64,000 nt of DNA from Aquanectria penicillioides (lineage: Eukaryota; Ascomycota; Sordariomycetes; Hypocreales; Nectriaceae): positions 2,245,001-2,309,000 of the forward strand of contig PYIU01000011.1 of NCBI GenBank assembly GCA_003415625.1, written 5' to 3'. Positions 1 to 11,599 of this stretch are shown here, one piece after another. The position numbers were made by a program, and so were the translations under genes. Numbering within the stretch: position 1 is the stretch's first letter; each line of letters starts with the position of its first letter. The notes below the pieces were generated by a model. The model saw nothing but the letters and a program-made list of their open reading frames with translations, searched no databases and was not told the DNA's origin.

Positions 1-2
1 GC

Positions 3-179
3 TTGATGCCAGAGTACTTGCCGTTCCCTTATCCGCGTGCTAATGGAGCAAATGGAACTTCTGCGAAGCAATTGGAATATCGTGTCCCAGGGACTGGATT
101 GGATACAGCTGCAAAGCTGAGGGACAAGGATGCGCTAGAATCTAACCAAATGTTCGCGTTTAGCGTCCGTGAAGTATAG
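3..179 (+). CDS. C-terminal fragment of an unidentified protein (5' cut by window edge)
   Basis: An open frame runs from base 3 to a TAG at 177-179, giving 58 codons without a stop. The residue mix looks protein-like and includes the segments EYLPFPYPRANG and DTAAKLRDKDALES. The start and most of the gene lie left of the window. I do not recognise the family. The ending FSVREV has no obvious targeting signal. It is called coding only because of the continuous frame reaching the window edge, so it could be chance. Confidence 0.4.
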   Translation: MMPEYLPFPYPRANGANGTSAKQLEYRVPGTGLDTAAKLRDKDALESNQMFAFSVREV

Positions 180-1059
180 TTGGATAACTGACAGAGCTGG
201 TATTTTATTTTAGCTAGGCCTATTAAGTATCAATGTCAAGATGTCTTGGTACTGGTTTCATCGATGAAGTCTAAAAATGCGTGAGCGATGTCAAACAGTC
301 AATGATTAAATGGGTCGTACCATCTTTCTTTTTCAGGCTGTCTTCAGATCGAACCAATCGTCCCTCGAGTTGTATTGTCATGTGGTCGTGATAAACGGTA
401 TCGGGGCACTCGGATGTGCAAGCCTAGTCTGCATGGTCCACTTCACGATAGCCGTCATTACGAATGCATCGCCGTTCCAATTTGTCGATACTAAGACGAA
501 TTGCGGATTGCACTTATTGCCCGAAATATGAAAAGCATATGGTTGGTCCTTTGAACTGGTCGTAGAAACAGCCGATAATTATTCAAGTTTTTCTCCTGGC
601 GTGGTAGAAGTCAGTTGTCCGCTTTTGCCCTGCTGCTATCAGATTATGCCCCACACCAAACAGGCAGCAGTGCATCATGAAAATCATCCAAAGCCTCAGC
701 AAAAGTAGTCATTTGATGGTAGATGTCTTGGCGCCGATGTTGATTGATTCGCTGAAAATTGCCTGGTGACAACATGTCTAGCCTTAAATAAGCTGTTGAG
801 AACGAATCATAGTAATGCACACGCAACTGTTTGATGAGTCAGCGGTTGTGAGGCTTATGATGTTGGTCCGGAAAAAAACAAACCTTCCTCCATTCCCAAC
901 GTGATTCATCAGACGCGTCAGGCAAGCCATCGAAGTTGTCGGAATCCGAAACCACTCCCACATCTGCCATATGCTAGCTAATATCCAAACTCCCCTTTCT
1001 GTGTCACTTCCACGAGCTGCAAAACCCCCTTCTTTGGATAAGCATTGAACTTAGATATC
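180..1059. other. Intergenic, no gene recognised
   Basis: Only short open frames occur (for example 310-531 +, 73 codons), with no recognisable domain. The last part is presumably the promoter and 5' UTR of the exonuclease gene starting at 1060. Confidence 0.5.
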
Positions 1060-2296
1060 ATGACCGAGGCACTCCAGGTGGCGACGTCATTACAAGACCC
1101 GGAAGGCCTGTCACCCGGTGCTTCTTCTGAGGAGCCAAATCCGTCCATCCAGCCGTCTGAACTATACCTTCAGCGATTGCAAGGTCTAGTGCACTCCACC
1201 AGAAGACTTGAGTCCCGGGGGTATGTTTTCCGACAGCTATCCCAGTCTGAAGTAGAGAAAAAGGAACGATGCGGGAAGTGCCATCGGAGTGAGCTTCTTT
1301 CGTCCAACTTGAGTGTTTCCTTTAGTTTCTAAGCCGTCTAGGACTCGAAAGAAATGACAGAAAACGGCGAAACAGGACGGCAAAGAATAAGAGGCCCTCT
1401 GCACAGTCGTCAGAGCCTAATCCCGAACCCAGCAATGGCGTCAGCCTCCTAGTTGACGACATTACCAGTCCACTGGAGCAATTATCATTGAGGAATTCCA
1501 ATAAATCACAGGCGGAGTGCAGGTTCCACTCAGGAACTATTTCTAATCGAGTACGTTTTGTAACCCAGTGAAGTTTAGGGAAGATTGCGCTCACGAGATG
1601 CAGAAATGGACATGCTGCAACGGATCCACCTTATCTGCACCATGCAGCGAACAGGAGTTTCACGAAAAAGACTTGACAGCCGCGAGCCAGCTTAAAGATC
1701 TTTGGAGATTCTACCAAACGCCTCCGTCTAATAAAAAGAGTATCCGGACGGCGATTGTTCTCGACTGCGAAATGGGAGTTGCCGAGTCTGGAGAATCAGA
1801 ACTAATCCGGCTATCTGTCGTCGACTTCTTTACCTGCGAGGTGCTCGTCGACAGCCTAGTCTGGCCTGAGAACAAGATGAGCCATTTCAACACCAGATTC
1901 TCGGGTATAACCAGACAAGCAATGGTGGATGCCCGGAAGAAACGGACCTGCATATTCGGAAAGATGAACGCAAGGCGAGCAGTTTGGAAGTTTGCCAATC
2001 CCGGTACCATAGTGATTGGACATTCCGCCCAGAATGACCTGACGTCGTTGAGATGGATTCACCAGAGAGTCATTGACACGCAACTAGTCGAAAGCGACAT
2101 GACTGGTGCACATACCGGGCTGTCGTTGAAAACACTTGCGCAGATCAGGCTGAATACCGTCATCCAGGACAAGAGAACAGGTCATGACAGTTTGGAGGAC
2201 GCAATCACCACCAGAAATTTGCTACACTGGAATATGACGAAAATCCTGAGCCAAGAAGAAGCGACAGAACATGGTCAAGTGGCCGAGGCGCGATAA
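1060..2296 (+). CDS. DEDDh 3'-5' RNA exonuclease (REX/REXO-like) with N-terminal zinc-binding region
   Basis: Model: exons 1060-1288, 1342-1550 and 1604-2296, 376 aa. All three exonuclease motifs are present: DCEMG (catalytic D200, E202), GHSAQND (D291) and GHDSLEDA (H340, D345), so this is a DEDDh-type RNase T/REX family enzyme expected to trim RNA 3' ends. Upstream is a cysteine/histidine region split across the introns: CGKC (71-74), CRFH (136-139), KWTCC (147-151), then C160 and H166. This resembles the zinc-binding N-terminus seen in many fungal REX-like exonucleases. The first ATG of the frame is 1060; an upstream TTG at 1045 was not used. The acceptor of intron 2 is the least certain junction (1603 chosen, 1597 possible). 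The exact RNA substrate cannot be told from sequence. Confidence 0.82.
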
Positions 2297-3170
2297 TTTA
2301 CTGTGCTTTCATTTCCCCTACATGACTAAAATATTTGATTCTAAGTTAGATACAAATTCATCTCGGGTTACACTTCCTGAAATTACTTGTGAATATATCA
2401 TGACTTTTTCCAAAGTGGCACTGCAGCTAAACTGGACCGTTTGGCCAACGATCCGGGGCTTGAAAGGCATCAAAAGACCACGGAGCGAACAGTTAAAATA
2501 ATATATAGGCTCTTGATACTTCCACCAGGGGCTCCCGCCACATACCGGAGAGGAGGTGCTGTTAATTCGTTGACTGGGGAATAACGTGCTTGCAGGCCTT
2601 TTTTTTCGGCAGTCGAGGAACATGTCGTTCCGATAGTTGGGCACCGCGGAAATGGAATTATCCTCAAGGCATTTCATAACAAGTTATTCAAAGCAGCTTT
2701 TCAAGTTAGACGCGAGAATATTTGTAAAATGTTCAATTTTCTCTTGCCTCAAAGCAATGTGTATTGGCTAGTCTAATTATATTTGAACAGTTTTAGGACA
2801 CTAAACACACCATCAAGACATACCGCATATTTTGAAACCCTGGAACAACTTTTTCCTTCGCTTTCTTCGTGTCATTCTCAACACAGGCCGAGTACATCTC
2901 TTGACTTTTGCAGCAGGGCGCCTCCAGCGTGACCACCAGACTACAGTCCCGCACCAAGGAATTACAGATCCAGGATGCGTAGATAGCTTACCGAGCCTCC
3001 ATACACTCCTATGGCACGGTTGAGGTCAGGATGAGCCAAGCCACATTTAAGCGAATAATTTGTGATAAGTTCAGCCTGCAATTGAAAAACAAACAGAAAG
3101 GAAATGGCACAAAGGGAAAACTATAGAACTGATGATCCAGTTACCACAAATCGTCCTCCTTTGCCTACCT
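2297..3170. other. Intergenic between convergent genes, nothing recognised
   Basis: The exonuclease and metalloprotease genes converge here. Only short unsupported frames are seen. A T-run lies near 2600. Confidence 0.5.
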
Positions 3171-4244
3171 TTAATGGCTGGTTTGTGAAGCCGGGTCCGG
3201 TTGCATCTGCAAGTTTATAGAAACCCCAGATGAATTGATGTTGATGTGCACAAGGACCTCCACTTTCCTTCTTAGATCATCTCTCGCCTGAGCCATTTTT
3301 CTTTGCTTCCAAACTCTGTCGCTGGATGCCCATTGCGGCTTTGGCATCTGTGGTCCAGAAGCTCGAGACGCCTGTGAGTTGTGAGGCGCCTGTGAGATAT
3401 GAGGCACTTGTGAGGTCTCAGGCATTGGTGAGTTGTGCGGCGTCTGTGGCGTCTGAGATGCCTGTGAGGTCTGAGACGCCTGTGAAGTCTGAGATGCCTG
3501 TGAGGTGCCAGAGGGGCCAGACTTGGCTGGATAAGTCGTCATGAGATACTCCTTGTCACCCTTTGAAAGGACGTCATTGAGGCTAGTGGTGGCGAAAAGA
3601 CCATCGGCATAGTCCTTACCGACCTCATAGTGCATGATAGACTCCGGGTCGTAAGTCGCAATCTTCGACCTCACCGTGTCAACCTTGTCATAATTCTGCT
3701 TCCACTCATAAATCCCTTGCTTTTGAGTGGCCCAATACTTCTCGAGCACTGAGCAGTTCCAAATCACTCCGCAGTCGGGATGCGAACGCCCGTGCCGCAT
3801 ACCCAAGGCATGACCAAACTCACGCAACACTTGCAGCTGTCGTCTGCTGTGTCTTTCATCGGGACTTCCACTAGAGTGATCTTGCATGTTGAGCCACATG
3901 GTGGGCCCATTGGGGTGTTTGTCCTCATCTCGCCCCAGAGCGGAGTGTGAGCACCCCGAGTTTATGAAGGTGATGCGAATGTCAGAGGGACCAAGCTCTC
4001 CATCATTGAGAAAATGGAATTTGAGGTGCATATCGATGGATTTGTAATGCTTTTCGACGACTGTCTTGACCAACTGTCGATTCTTGGCGTCGCCGTCGAG
4101 GAACTTCACCCTCAGGTGTTGTCTGTGGGAAGGCCATTTGCGATCCCCAAGTTCCACCCTGTCGGCGAATTCCCGCGCTCTGCCCTTCACGGCTTCGCTA
4201 GGCTCTGTGATCGCCGACTTCGCATCGTCATCAATGTGAGTCAT
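3171..4244 (-). CDS. Astacin/metzincin-like metalloprotease with altered zinc-binding motif
   Basis: Single exon, 357 aa from the ATG at 4244. The longer frame to 4328 starts with TTG and was not used. The core resembles M12A/astacin-like fungal metallopeptidases: VLREFGHALGMRH at 139-151 and a Met-turn SIMHY at 202-206. The expected zinc motif is HExxHxxGxxH. Here residue 141, normally the first zinc His, is Arg (codon CGT at 3824-3822), while E142, H145 and H151 remain. A CGT-for-CAT transition would explain it. No signal peptide is visible. After the catalytic domain comes a Ser/Gln/Thr-rich tail with SQASQT repeats, then a basic C-terminus. A TATA-like stretch near 4385-4392 precedes the gene. 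It may be a pseudoprotease, an inactivated allele or a sequence error. Confidence 0.75.
   Translation of the reverse strand: MTHIDDDAKSAITEPSEAVKGRAREFADRVELGDRKWPSHRQHLRVKFLDGDAKNRQLVKTVVEKHYKSIDMHLKFHFLNDGELGPSDIRITFINSGCSHSALGRDEDKHPNGPTMWLNMQDHSSGSPDERHSRRQLQVLREFGHALGMRHGRSHPDCGVIWNCSVLEKYWATQKQGIYEWKQNYDKVDTVRSKIATYDPESIMHYEVGKDYADGLFATTSLNDVLSKGDKEYLMTTYPAKSGPSGTSQASQTSQASQTSQASQTPQTPHNSPMPETSQVPHISQAPHNSQASRASGPQMPKPQWASSDRVWKQRKMAQARDDLRRKVEVLVHININSSGVSINLQMQPDPASQTSH
3451..3504. repeat. 18-bp tandem repeat encoding SQASQT-type units
   Basis: Three near-identical 18-bp units (plus strand gtctgagatgcctgtgag, with one or two substitutions) lie in frame in the metalloprotease tail. 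Looser copies extend to about 3369. Since 18 is a multiple of 3, length changes would keep the frame. Confidence 0.85.
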
Positions 4245-5866
4245 GTTACTGCGGTCCAATGTGTTTTCACAAACGTCGTGTCTTGTAAGATGTCGACTCC
4301 AGTGACAGTCACAGTCACAGGAGGGCAAGTCGGAATGTCTTGTGAAAGGATCAAGCTCGGATGGTGAATGCGGAGCATTGAAGCACTATAAATACTTATT
4401 CGTCCCATGGGCAACCTCGAAGGACAAACGCAATCAGCAGGAGTAGCTAAGATCTTGTTTGCAAACATTCTCCGCGTATTATTTAGCATGCGTCTGTCTG
4501 TTGGTTGTCAGGTGCTCCACGTCGTGAAACCGACATCGCAGCCGGCATGTGTGCGCATGGCCTTCCGCCTATCGTGTCCATGCCCGCAGTTGTTTGTCAT
4601 GAACGGCCGTCTCGAGTGGCGCACTGCAAAAGAAACCCGCAGCCATCAGCGCCCGTCGTGAGATATGGTGCAAACGTCTAGACCCCCCTGCATCACCCAC
4701 ACAGACCCAGGCTATACCAAGAATAGCGAGTATTATCCGATCATAGACGTGAGAAAATGTCTCTAATAGGTCTCATACATAAAATGTGCAGATATCTTGT
4801 TGTCAACCGTCCATGATCGCGAAGCAATGCTCGTTCAGCTATCTGGTATGGACGAGTTGGTGGTAAACGTGATGAAAGCCTCACGCTCAAACGTGGCTGC
4901 AGGCGGTGAACGAGAGGGTTGCTTCGATATCGTAAATCATAAAGGGCTGCAAAACGCTTCGCAAACGCAAATGTAGCGACAGGAGAACTTGATAGGCTAA
5001 CCATACGTTTGTCTAATCTGAGGTACATAGGCCTCAGCCTCGTTCAATACTTGCGTTGTGTTACTGTACACAACAAGCATCAAGCATCACAAACCGGGTG
5101 CGATATCTTTGATAGATTTCAGCGCCGATTGGCCAGGAGTATTGACTAAACAGTGTCTTGTTTGACGCTGGCGGCTGCTGGCATATTGGTGCCTAGTGGC
5201 GTCTTTCCTCAAATTTCCCAAGGTCTACGAGCCTGTTTATCACTTCTTTTGTTTGCACGCAGCCATGACTAAACCTAACTTGATAATTTTCTTTGGAAGG
5301 TAGTGGCGCCTGCATCTCTCCTAGAAACCACCTATCTTAAGTCAGAGTGGAGGGTTGGTGTGGTTCGTAAAAGCGACTGACGAGTCCGTCAAGAAGGAGT
5401 AGAGTATAACATGGACCAAATGAAGTGTATTCTTTTATATATCACATTTATCCAATAGGATAATTAGACTCTTTGATGTACAACCAATGTCCACTGGGAT
5501 CGAGTAATGTTTCACCGCCAAGCCTTCAGTCTCCATATCAGCTCTAATTTAGTCGCAACACAAAAACCTAAGTGCACAGCAAACCAGTCTAAAGCTGCCA
5601 AATATTAAAAAAGAAAAGTTCAGTAACGGCAGAAGACCAGTGGATGTCAATTGCCGTAACGTTGTGTCAAGGTTAGCTTGAAATCAAACCCCCACGATGA
5701 CTAGCTTTCCTTACCGGCGCCATTCAAAGGCGGCCAAAGAGGCAGATGTCTATCCTACTCCATGCCGTTGTGATACTAACAGCTACTGGGGCTAGACAAT
5801 GAGAGTCTATTGCATCTGTTCATTTCACGCTCCGATGCAGGGTAGTGTATTGAACATGGCGAATAC
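4245..5866. other. 1.6-kb intergenic stretch, nothing recognised
   Basis: Contains the metalloprotease promoter (TATA-like at about 4385) and the 3' flank of the zinc-finger gene. Short frames here (for example 4741-5028 -) show no recognisable protein features. Confidence 0.5.
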
Positions 5867-7667
5867 TCAAAGAAGGAAAGAATGACTTGTTTCAGCCAAA
5901 ATTTCCACAAAGCCCAATTTCTTTTCACTCTGAGCTAGTGGGCTCATACTTTCTGGGATTCCACCAAATTCTTCTTCGTAGAAACCAGCAGGGGTATAAC
6001 TGTTAGCATAAGTCCTAAGACTTTGATCTGCTTCCAAAGGTGGGGTAGGGCCGAATTCCAGGTTCTCCTTGCGCTCGAGATTTGCATCTGGACGCTGATC
6101 TATATCCTTGGATAGTAATGGTGATTTGGTTGCATCAAGCCCCTGCATCGAGAGCCATCGTTTACAGATGGTGTTTACGCCATGCTGGAGCAGACCGGGT
6201 GGGAGATGGATGCTTTCGTCCTGGCCAACGCAGACTTGGGATAAAATGCCGGCCCCTTTTTGGGATAAGAATTCGAAGAATGCAGCCGCCTGTGGTGTTA
6301 GTTGGAGGTGGACGTAGGCGGATTGCGGTCTTGATTCATCGGGGAAAACAACATCCCAAATTGCAAACCATTGGTCTTGCCTGCTACTGTTGCGGGTCGC
6401 GTATGTCTCCAGTGCCTGGCGTTGCTCGGTTGTGATGCCTACTCTCTCGAAATCGTGAGGGTCGCATGGTTTAGGCGCACGCTGGTGACGCTGCAGCTTA
6501 TCGATGGTGTCGAAAGATTGTCCACAGCGAAGGCACTGGGGTGGCTGCATATGCTTTCGCTTCAGGTGCTGTTTGACGTCTTTGATCCGCTTGACACCCT
6601 TGTAGCAATTGTGCCAACTCAGAGGGTCTTTCTTCCAGAACGGACAAGCAAGCAGGCCATCCTCTGGCTGTTCTTGGTCATGTTCTTGGTCATGCTCTTG
6701 GCGTTGCTTGGATGCTTTGAGCTTTCGTCTCTTGTCAGGCGGGGTTTGTTCACGCCTTTTGACGGTTGTCTCTTCCAACTTACTTGGCAAATGGTCATGT
6801 GAAAGCTGGTGGTTGAGTGGGCTGCGCGTTCTTGAGAGGGAGGTGGTATGGGGCCTTGGACGCCTTGTCTGTTCTGCAGGCTGTGGGCTAATTGGTGAAG
6901 GCGAATGTAAGAGGGTGTGGTACGGAGAGACCAGGCCCTCGGCCAGTGAGATTTCCAGGTAAGGGTCTGGCTGGAGATGGAGATCCACCTCCAGCGTCGA
7001 GGTGAGGCCTATGGATGGAAAGCCAGCGCCTGTGAGAGAGCAGCCGCTGGTTCCATATGGTTCATGAGGCTCCGCTGGGGATGGGTCGAACGCATGTGTC
7101 TGTGCAGCTCCAGGCGCATAATTGACCGGAAAGCCGGCGCCAGAGGCCCGCTTATCGTCAGGGCTGAGACCAGCGGGAGTCGTCAATGTATTGGTAGACA
7201 GCCTGATGGATGGCAGGGCATCCGTGCCGGTAATGTTTTGAGGCTCTGGGCGAGGCTCTGGGCGAGGCTCTGGGTGACTGTCGGGTTGGGGCTCTGCTGC
7301 CAGCGCTTGTTGAGCCTCATCTTTGGTGGTATAGAAATAGCAGTGCTCCGTCACTCGATGTGGGACATCAAATCGGCACTTCTCACACCTCCGCCAACCA
7401 CACATGGGGCATTGTTCAAGGAACCTTGTGTTCCCAGCATCTCCGCATCTGCACTGCAAAGTATAGAAGGATTAGCTCGCTCGCCGTTTTCAGAAATGTA
7501 GCATTTGATTCACTGACACAAATCCAAGTGTCGACTGCGCTTCTCGAGGTCTTCTTTCTTTTGTGCGTGTGTCGGGGGCTGCGTCGTAACTCGAGCTGTT
7601 GATGCCGTGTTTCCAGCGCGGCGCCGGCCGCTGGCGGGGTCTTGCTTCGCCGGGGGTTCAGCATCAT
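5867..7667 (-). CDS. Zinc-finger protein with CCxC ribbon and wide-spaced CPFxK finger
   Basis: Model: exon 1 7667-7518, exon 2 7453-5867, 578 aa. The intron has donor GTCAGT, branch CTAAT and acceptor TTTGCAG. Splicing joins DTWIC to CRCGDAGN, creating a W-x-CCxC start to a cysteine ribbon (CCRCG, CPMC, CEKC, about residues 49-76). Then follow a PEPR repeat, a long Pro/Ser-rich linker, a basic and EHDQ-repeat stretch, and the finger module: CPFWKKDPLSWHNC (320-333), H346, H351, then CLRC (357-360) and H373, then DQWFAIWDVVFP. The first finger has C-x12-C spacing, unlike a classical C2H2 finger. Related modules occur four more times in this window. Nuclear or nucleic-acid function is only inferred; no biochemical role is known to me. 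Confidence 0.75.
6671..6694. repeat. 12-bp tandem repeat encoding EHDQ units
   Basis: Two exact 12-bp copies (ttcttggtcatg), followed by a diverged third, lie in frame in the zinc-finger gene just before its first finger. Confidence 0.85.
7240..7275. repeat. 12-bp tandem repeat encoding Pro-Glu-Pro-Arg units
   Basis: Three copies of gaggctctgggc (the last ends in t) encode PEPR-like units between the cysteine ribbon and the linker of the zinc-finger gene. Confidence 0.9.
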
Positions 7668-8451
7668 GTACGGAGTAGGTATATCTCTGGCGTAGCCAAG
7701 ATGACAGCCGAGAAACTAAATTAACAATGCACACGCAAAGGGCACATTGGCAAGGTTTCTCGCGGCCCAAATAGCTGTTACAAAAAATAAGTAGATTAAT
7801 GTGTTTCCAGTTTGTCACTTCAGTATTGAAAAGAGTACCGTTTCCCCAGTTTCATTTTCCTTCACCGTCGTCTGCCCCGGACTCCAGGTCATGTCATCTG
7901 GCCCGCCTCGCTCGAGTCCGGCAGCTTCGTCAAAAGCGCAGATGTGCTTTTCGTAGAGGCAACCAACGGGGCCCCCGCCTGACCATCTGCAGCCATCTGC
8001 AGCCACACAAGATATAAGCAAATAGCATCTCCCGTTTCTATCGTCGGCACGCATCAAACGTGTCGACCCCCGCAGGATCCCCACAACTCCATCGCGCAAA
8101 GGCGAGGCCGTGGCCTTGGTTCGCCTGGGCCGCCTTGGATGTGCGGGGGATGCGGTAGCAGAATACTGCCGAGGCCGCGTTGTTGTTGTCTGTCCAAACC
8201 AAGACAGCATTCGCAGCCATTTTCCCTCTCGTCCAAACAGCAGCCGGTCGGCCTAAGCTTGGTGTCAGGCGCGATTGATTCATCTATTAGTGCGGAATAG
8301 TGCTTCCAGGCATTCTGCATTTAATGTTTCCTCTACCCCTAGAGCACCTATCTGGTGCCTCCGCAATTAAGCGTGTGTTCTTTCGGAGAGACCGCCACCA
8401 CATCACTCACATGGGCCTCCTCGCACACGCTCCATTACTCAAATTTATTTC
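7668..8451. other. Intergenic, probable promoter of the zinc-finger gene
   Basis: Several overlapping short frames on both strands, none with a recognisable domain. The 5' UTR of the zinc-finger gene and the 3' flank of the regulator at 8452-10149 fall here. Confidence 0.5.
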
Positions 8452-10149
8452 TCAAACCAACAAAAAACTAATTTTCGGATCCTTCAGAATCTGCACCCAG
8501 TTATGATGGGCTTTGTCCTCCGTCTGGCTACTCCAAATCACCTGGAACGCATCCAAGGCGGTATCTATGAAGCCCCAGGGGAGGCAGACAGCGATCCGTT
8601 GCATCCTGTTCGCCGCCCAGGCCTGCTGCACTGGATCTCGGGCTTGAGCGCCCGCAATAAATGACGGCCACAATGTCATCTTAAAATTCGGATCCTCATC
8701 AGATATCGATGTCAAATGACTCGTCAACTCCCGCTCCAGGTTATCCTCCGTTTCTGGTGGCAGAGAACTACGAATGGACGGAATCGCATGCATTATGTAC
8801 AAGCAGCATGCCAACTGATATGTAGTCGCGGCGTGGATGCGACTTTGGAACAATGTGGTCTGGCGGCCCCGCGACACATTTGTGGTATCACTTGCCCAAG
8901 CGACGATGTCAAACGACGTCGCATCATCCATCAACTTCATTGCTCCTTTGGTAACCTTGGCCTTGGACTCATCACCGTCATACGCTTCATTAGATAGCTG
9001 CCCAGCAGCTAACAATATCTGCATGATCTCAGCAGGACAACACAGGAAACTGTTGTCGGCCGCAGAACGTATTGCAGACAAGCTTCGCATGGCATCGGAG
9101 TAGGATGATGAGGCCAGCGGTTCCCGTGTGAATATGGAAGCAAAGGTGTAAAACCTAGATTCAAATTAGCACGGCACGCAGCACGGATGGAGAAGAACTG
9201 ACATGTAGCAATCCGATACTACATAGTCTCTAAACTTTTCGTTCGAGGCACCTGTTGCTGGAACGTATTCCAGCAACCTCCCACACCCCTCCAGGTGGGC
9301 TTTCCATCCATGCTTCCCAGACTCGATACACTCCAGATTTATAAAGAAGATCACAGCAGTTAAAACAAGGTCGTTTCCCAAGGTGTCGATATTCTCAAGT
9401 GTCGATGACAACCACTTCAACGCCTCCTGCTTGGCAGCCAGGGCATCTATTCGGGCGCGACGAGATGCTTCCGCGTTAGAGTTGTGCGAAGCCAGTGGGT
9501 TATTGGCCAGCCCGAGCGGCGTTGATAGCTTTAGTGAATTGGACATGTGCGCTGCTGAGACAGCCACCATGATGTGCTGAAGGAGAGGGCTTGACCGGCT
9601 GAATTGGATCAACCGACGAAAGGGGTTGTCTGGCAAGTCAACGGACATCAGATCCTGACAGACTCTAGCGGCATCTACGGCGTCGTATTAGCGAATCCTA
9701 GGGTCATTGCCCGAGAAAGATGACAAACAGTATGAGAGGTACTGGCGCTGCACGGGATGGACATCATGGAACAGAGGGTCGACTAGTGCCCAGGGAATAG
9801 TAAAAGGGTGTGAGCTTGATTCGGTGGATACTAGAGCACGAGATGCCACAGCAACACAGTCAAGGGATTGGTGGTGAGACTGATCGTTCGAGCATGTCAA
9901 TTCGTCGCTCTTCGCCACCCCACTCGGTTTAGCTGCACCAGGGTCCACGATCGGGAGTTTCTTCCCAGCCAGCTTCCCACGACTGGCTACTGCGTCTGCA
10001 AACCTATAGCGTTTCCCATACCCAAGACACGTCTGCCCAGAGCTCGTGCACTTGCGGCAACTCGGTATTGAACGGTCGCAGCGGAGCCTGCGCGGGCGGC
10101 AGTTGTGACAGGGCTTACTAGGGATGCTGGAGGCCTGGACGGGTTCCAT
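8452..10149 (-). CDS. Zn2Cys6 transcription factor with Fungal_trans_2-type C-terminal region
   Basis: Model: exons 10149-9729, 9674-9203 and 9154-8452, 531 aa. The binuclear cluster is CHNCRPRRLRC...C-x2-C-x6-C with cysteines 14, 17, 24, 31, 34 and 41, then a basic linker. Intron 1 (GTTTGT, branch GCTAAT, acceptor GTAG) joins YLSY to ARVCQDLM; intron 2 joins VSDCY to FYTFASIF. Both joins keep frame and give the typical order of DUF3468/Fungal_trans_2 regulators: DNPFRRLI, then LLQHIMVAVSAAH, then the end with W-x-QILKDP...LLV. It is expected to be a nuclear DNA-binding regulator. Its targets are unknown. The nearest gene upstream is the divergently oriented SDR at 11600, 1.45 kb away, so shared control is possible but unproven. 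Confidence 0.85.
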
Positions 10150-11599
10150 TCCCGCGAAAGTTGGAGGGTGCTCTTGGAATATGTCTGGTCAACGCTGGAG
10201 GACCAAATCTTGATGGGTTAGAACGAATCGGCCATCCTCGTCAGGATATACGAAGGTGCAACAGTCGTGAGTCAAAGTGGATACAGTCGAGATCCCGAGA
10301 TTTCGAACTCACACAGACTACCCCTCAGTTGCATAGAGCATGTATTGCAATTAAGAGAGCTAGGCGAAAGATGGTGACCGAAAGGGCACTGATCCCTCTA
10401 CCTAAGTGAGGTCACCGTGTAGCTGCAATAATTAGTAAATATGAGAAGTTCTTAATGTTGAGCAATTCTGTCAGTGCATAATGCACGTCTTTTCACTTCT
10501 ATGATGTCACATACTTAAGCATCCGATCCCATGTAAAGAGTCCTTCACCGTCAGCATCAGCCATCCACTGAACCTGTCGCGAAAATTGCCCGACCGACAT
10601 AAATTTAACGCCGATTAATTTAAAGCTTAGTTATTGAGTTGATTAACACACCAAGCTTGTAGGAGCTTAAAGAAGAGCTCATTCGATCTGTGTTACTGAT
10701 GGTTGGTTCCCTACTGTTGGATTGGAGACCTATGGTCTAGAATAGCTGGTTGTACTGTAATATAAGTAAGGCGACCTTACACTTTTGGCGCAGTCGGCTA
10801 TTCAACACCTACATCCCAACCTTCTCACCTACCCTATAGCAAATGACCCAAATTTTTCAACAATTGTAAGAACCTTTATCATTCGCGGGGCTTATAAGAC
10901 ACCGAATTTCTTAAAAAGAGATACCGAGGGTCAAGTGGAATAATTATAAATTTTACAGTCCGGCCACTTGATCAAGTGACAATCAACTGTTGCAATGTGC
11001 CCAATCGATTACCCATGCATCCTGGTTTAGTCACTAATACCCGTCGGAGAAAAGACCAGTGCGGCGGCCATGACCCAATACTCAGGTCGTGCATTCATTC
11101 CTGATGAAAGTCAGGATAGAAATAAAGGGCCAGATCATAATCGAAAAAGAAGCGAATTTAATTGAAGAAGATAATAATTTGATAGAATTACGTACTGATT
11201 GCGCAATCCGTCATGTGTCGTGAGGAGCTTTTCGACTCTACTCTCGTCAGTGGGTTCCATTCTGGACCTTTTTACCCAGCGGGTAATTTGAACCACGCCT
11301 GCATCTCAAATGATATGCGAGCAAGGACATTGGCTAATTTCTCGCTAGGATGGCACTGCAAGTCCAATCAAATACCGACAGTACATTTCAAATGTTATTC
11401 GGAAAGCGGCCAAAAATTAACTGCCCAGTGCCGTATTTATGTAGCATTGGGCCGCCGAAACATGCTGGCGGTTGGGGTGCTTATATTGTGGGGTTGGCAT
11501 CGATAATCGACTCAAATAACCTGAGCTCCCATCATTTCCTATCCTCTGATATTGCCACTGATCCGACCTCCGATACATCAAGCCTAGCCATCAATCATA
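10150..11599. other. Divergent intergenic region, 1.45 kb
   Basis: Lies between the Zn2Cys6 regulator and the SDR gene and should hold both promoters. The stretch 10900-11200 is AT-rich. Short frames (10161-10409, 11213-11506, 11350-11712 +) show no domain; the last overlaps the SDR start in another frame. Confidence 0.5.

Noticed and set aside
4245..4328. 28-residue N-terminal extension of the metalloprotease
   Set aside because: It starts with TTG, not ATG, and lies over a TG/AC-rich repetitive stretch.
6082..7501. Several plus-strand frames of 69-174 codons across the zinc-finger gene
   Set aside because: They are antisense to a well supported coding region and have no recognisable features.
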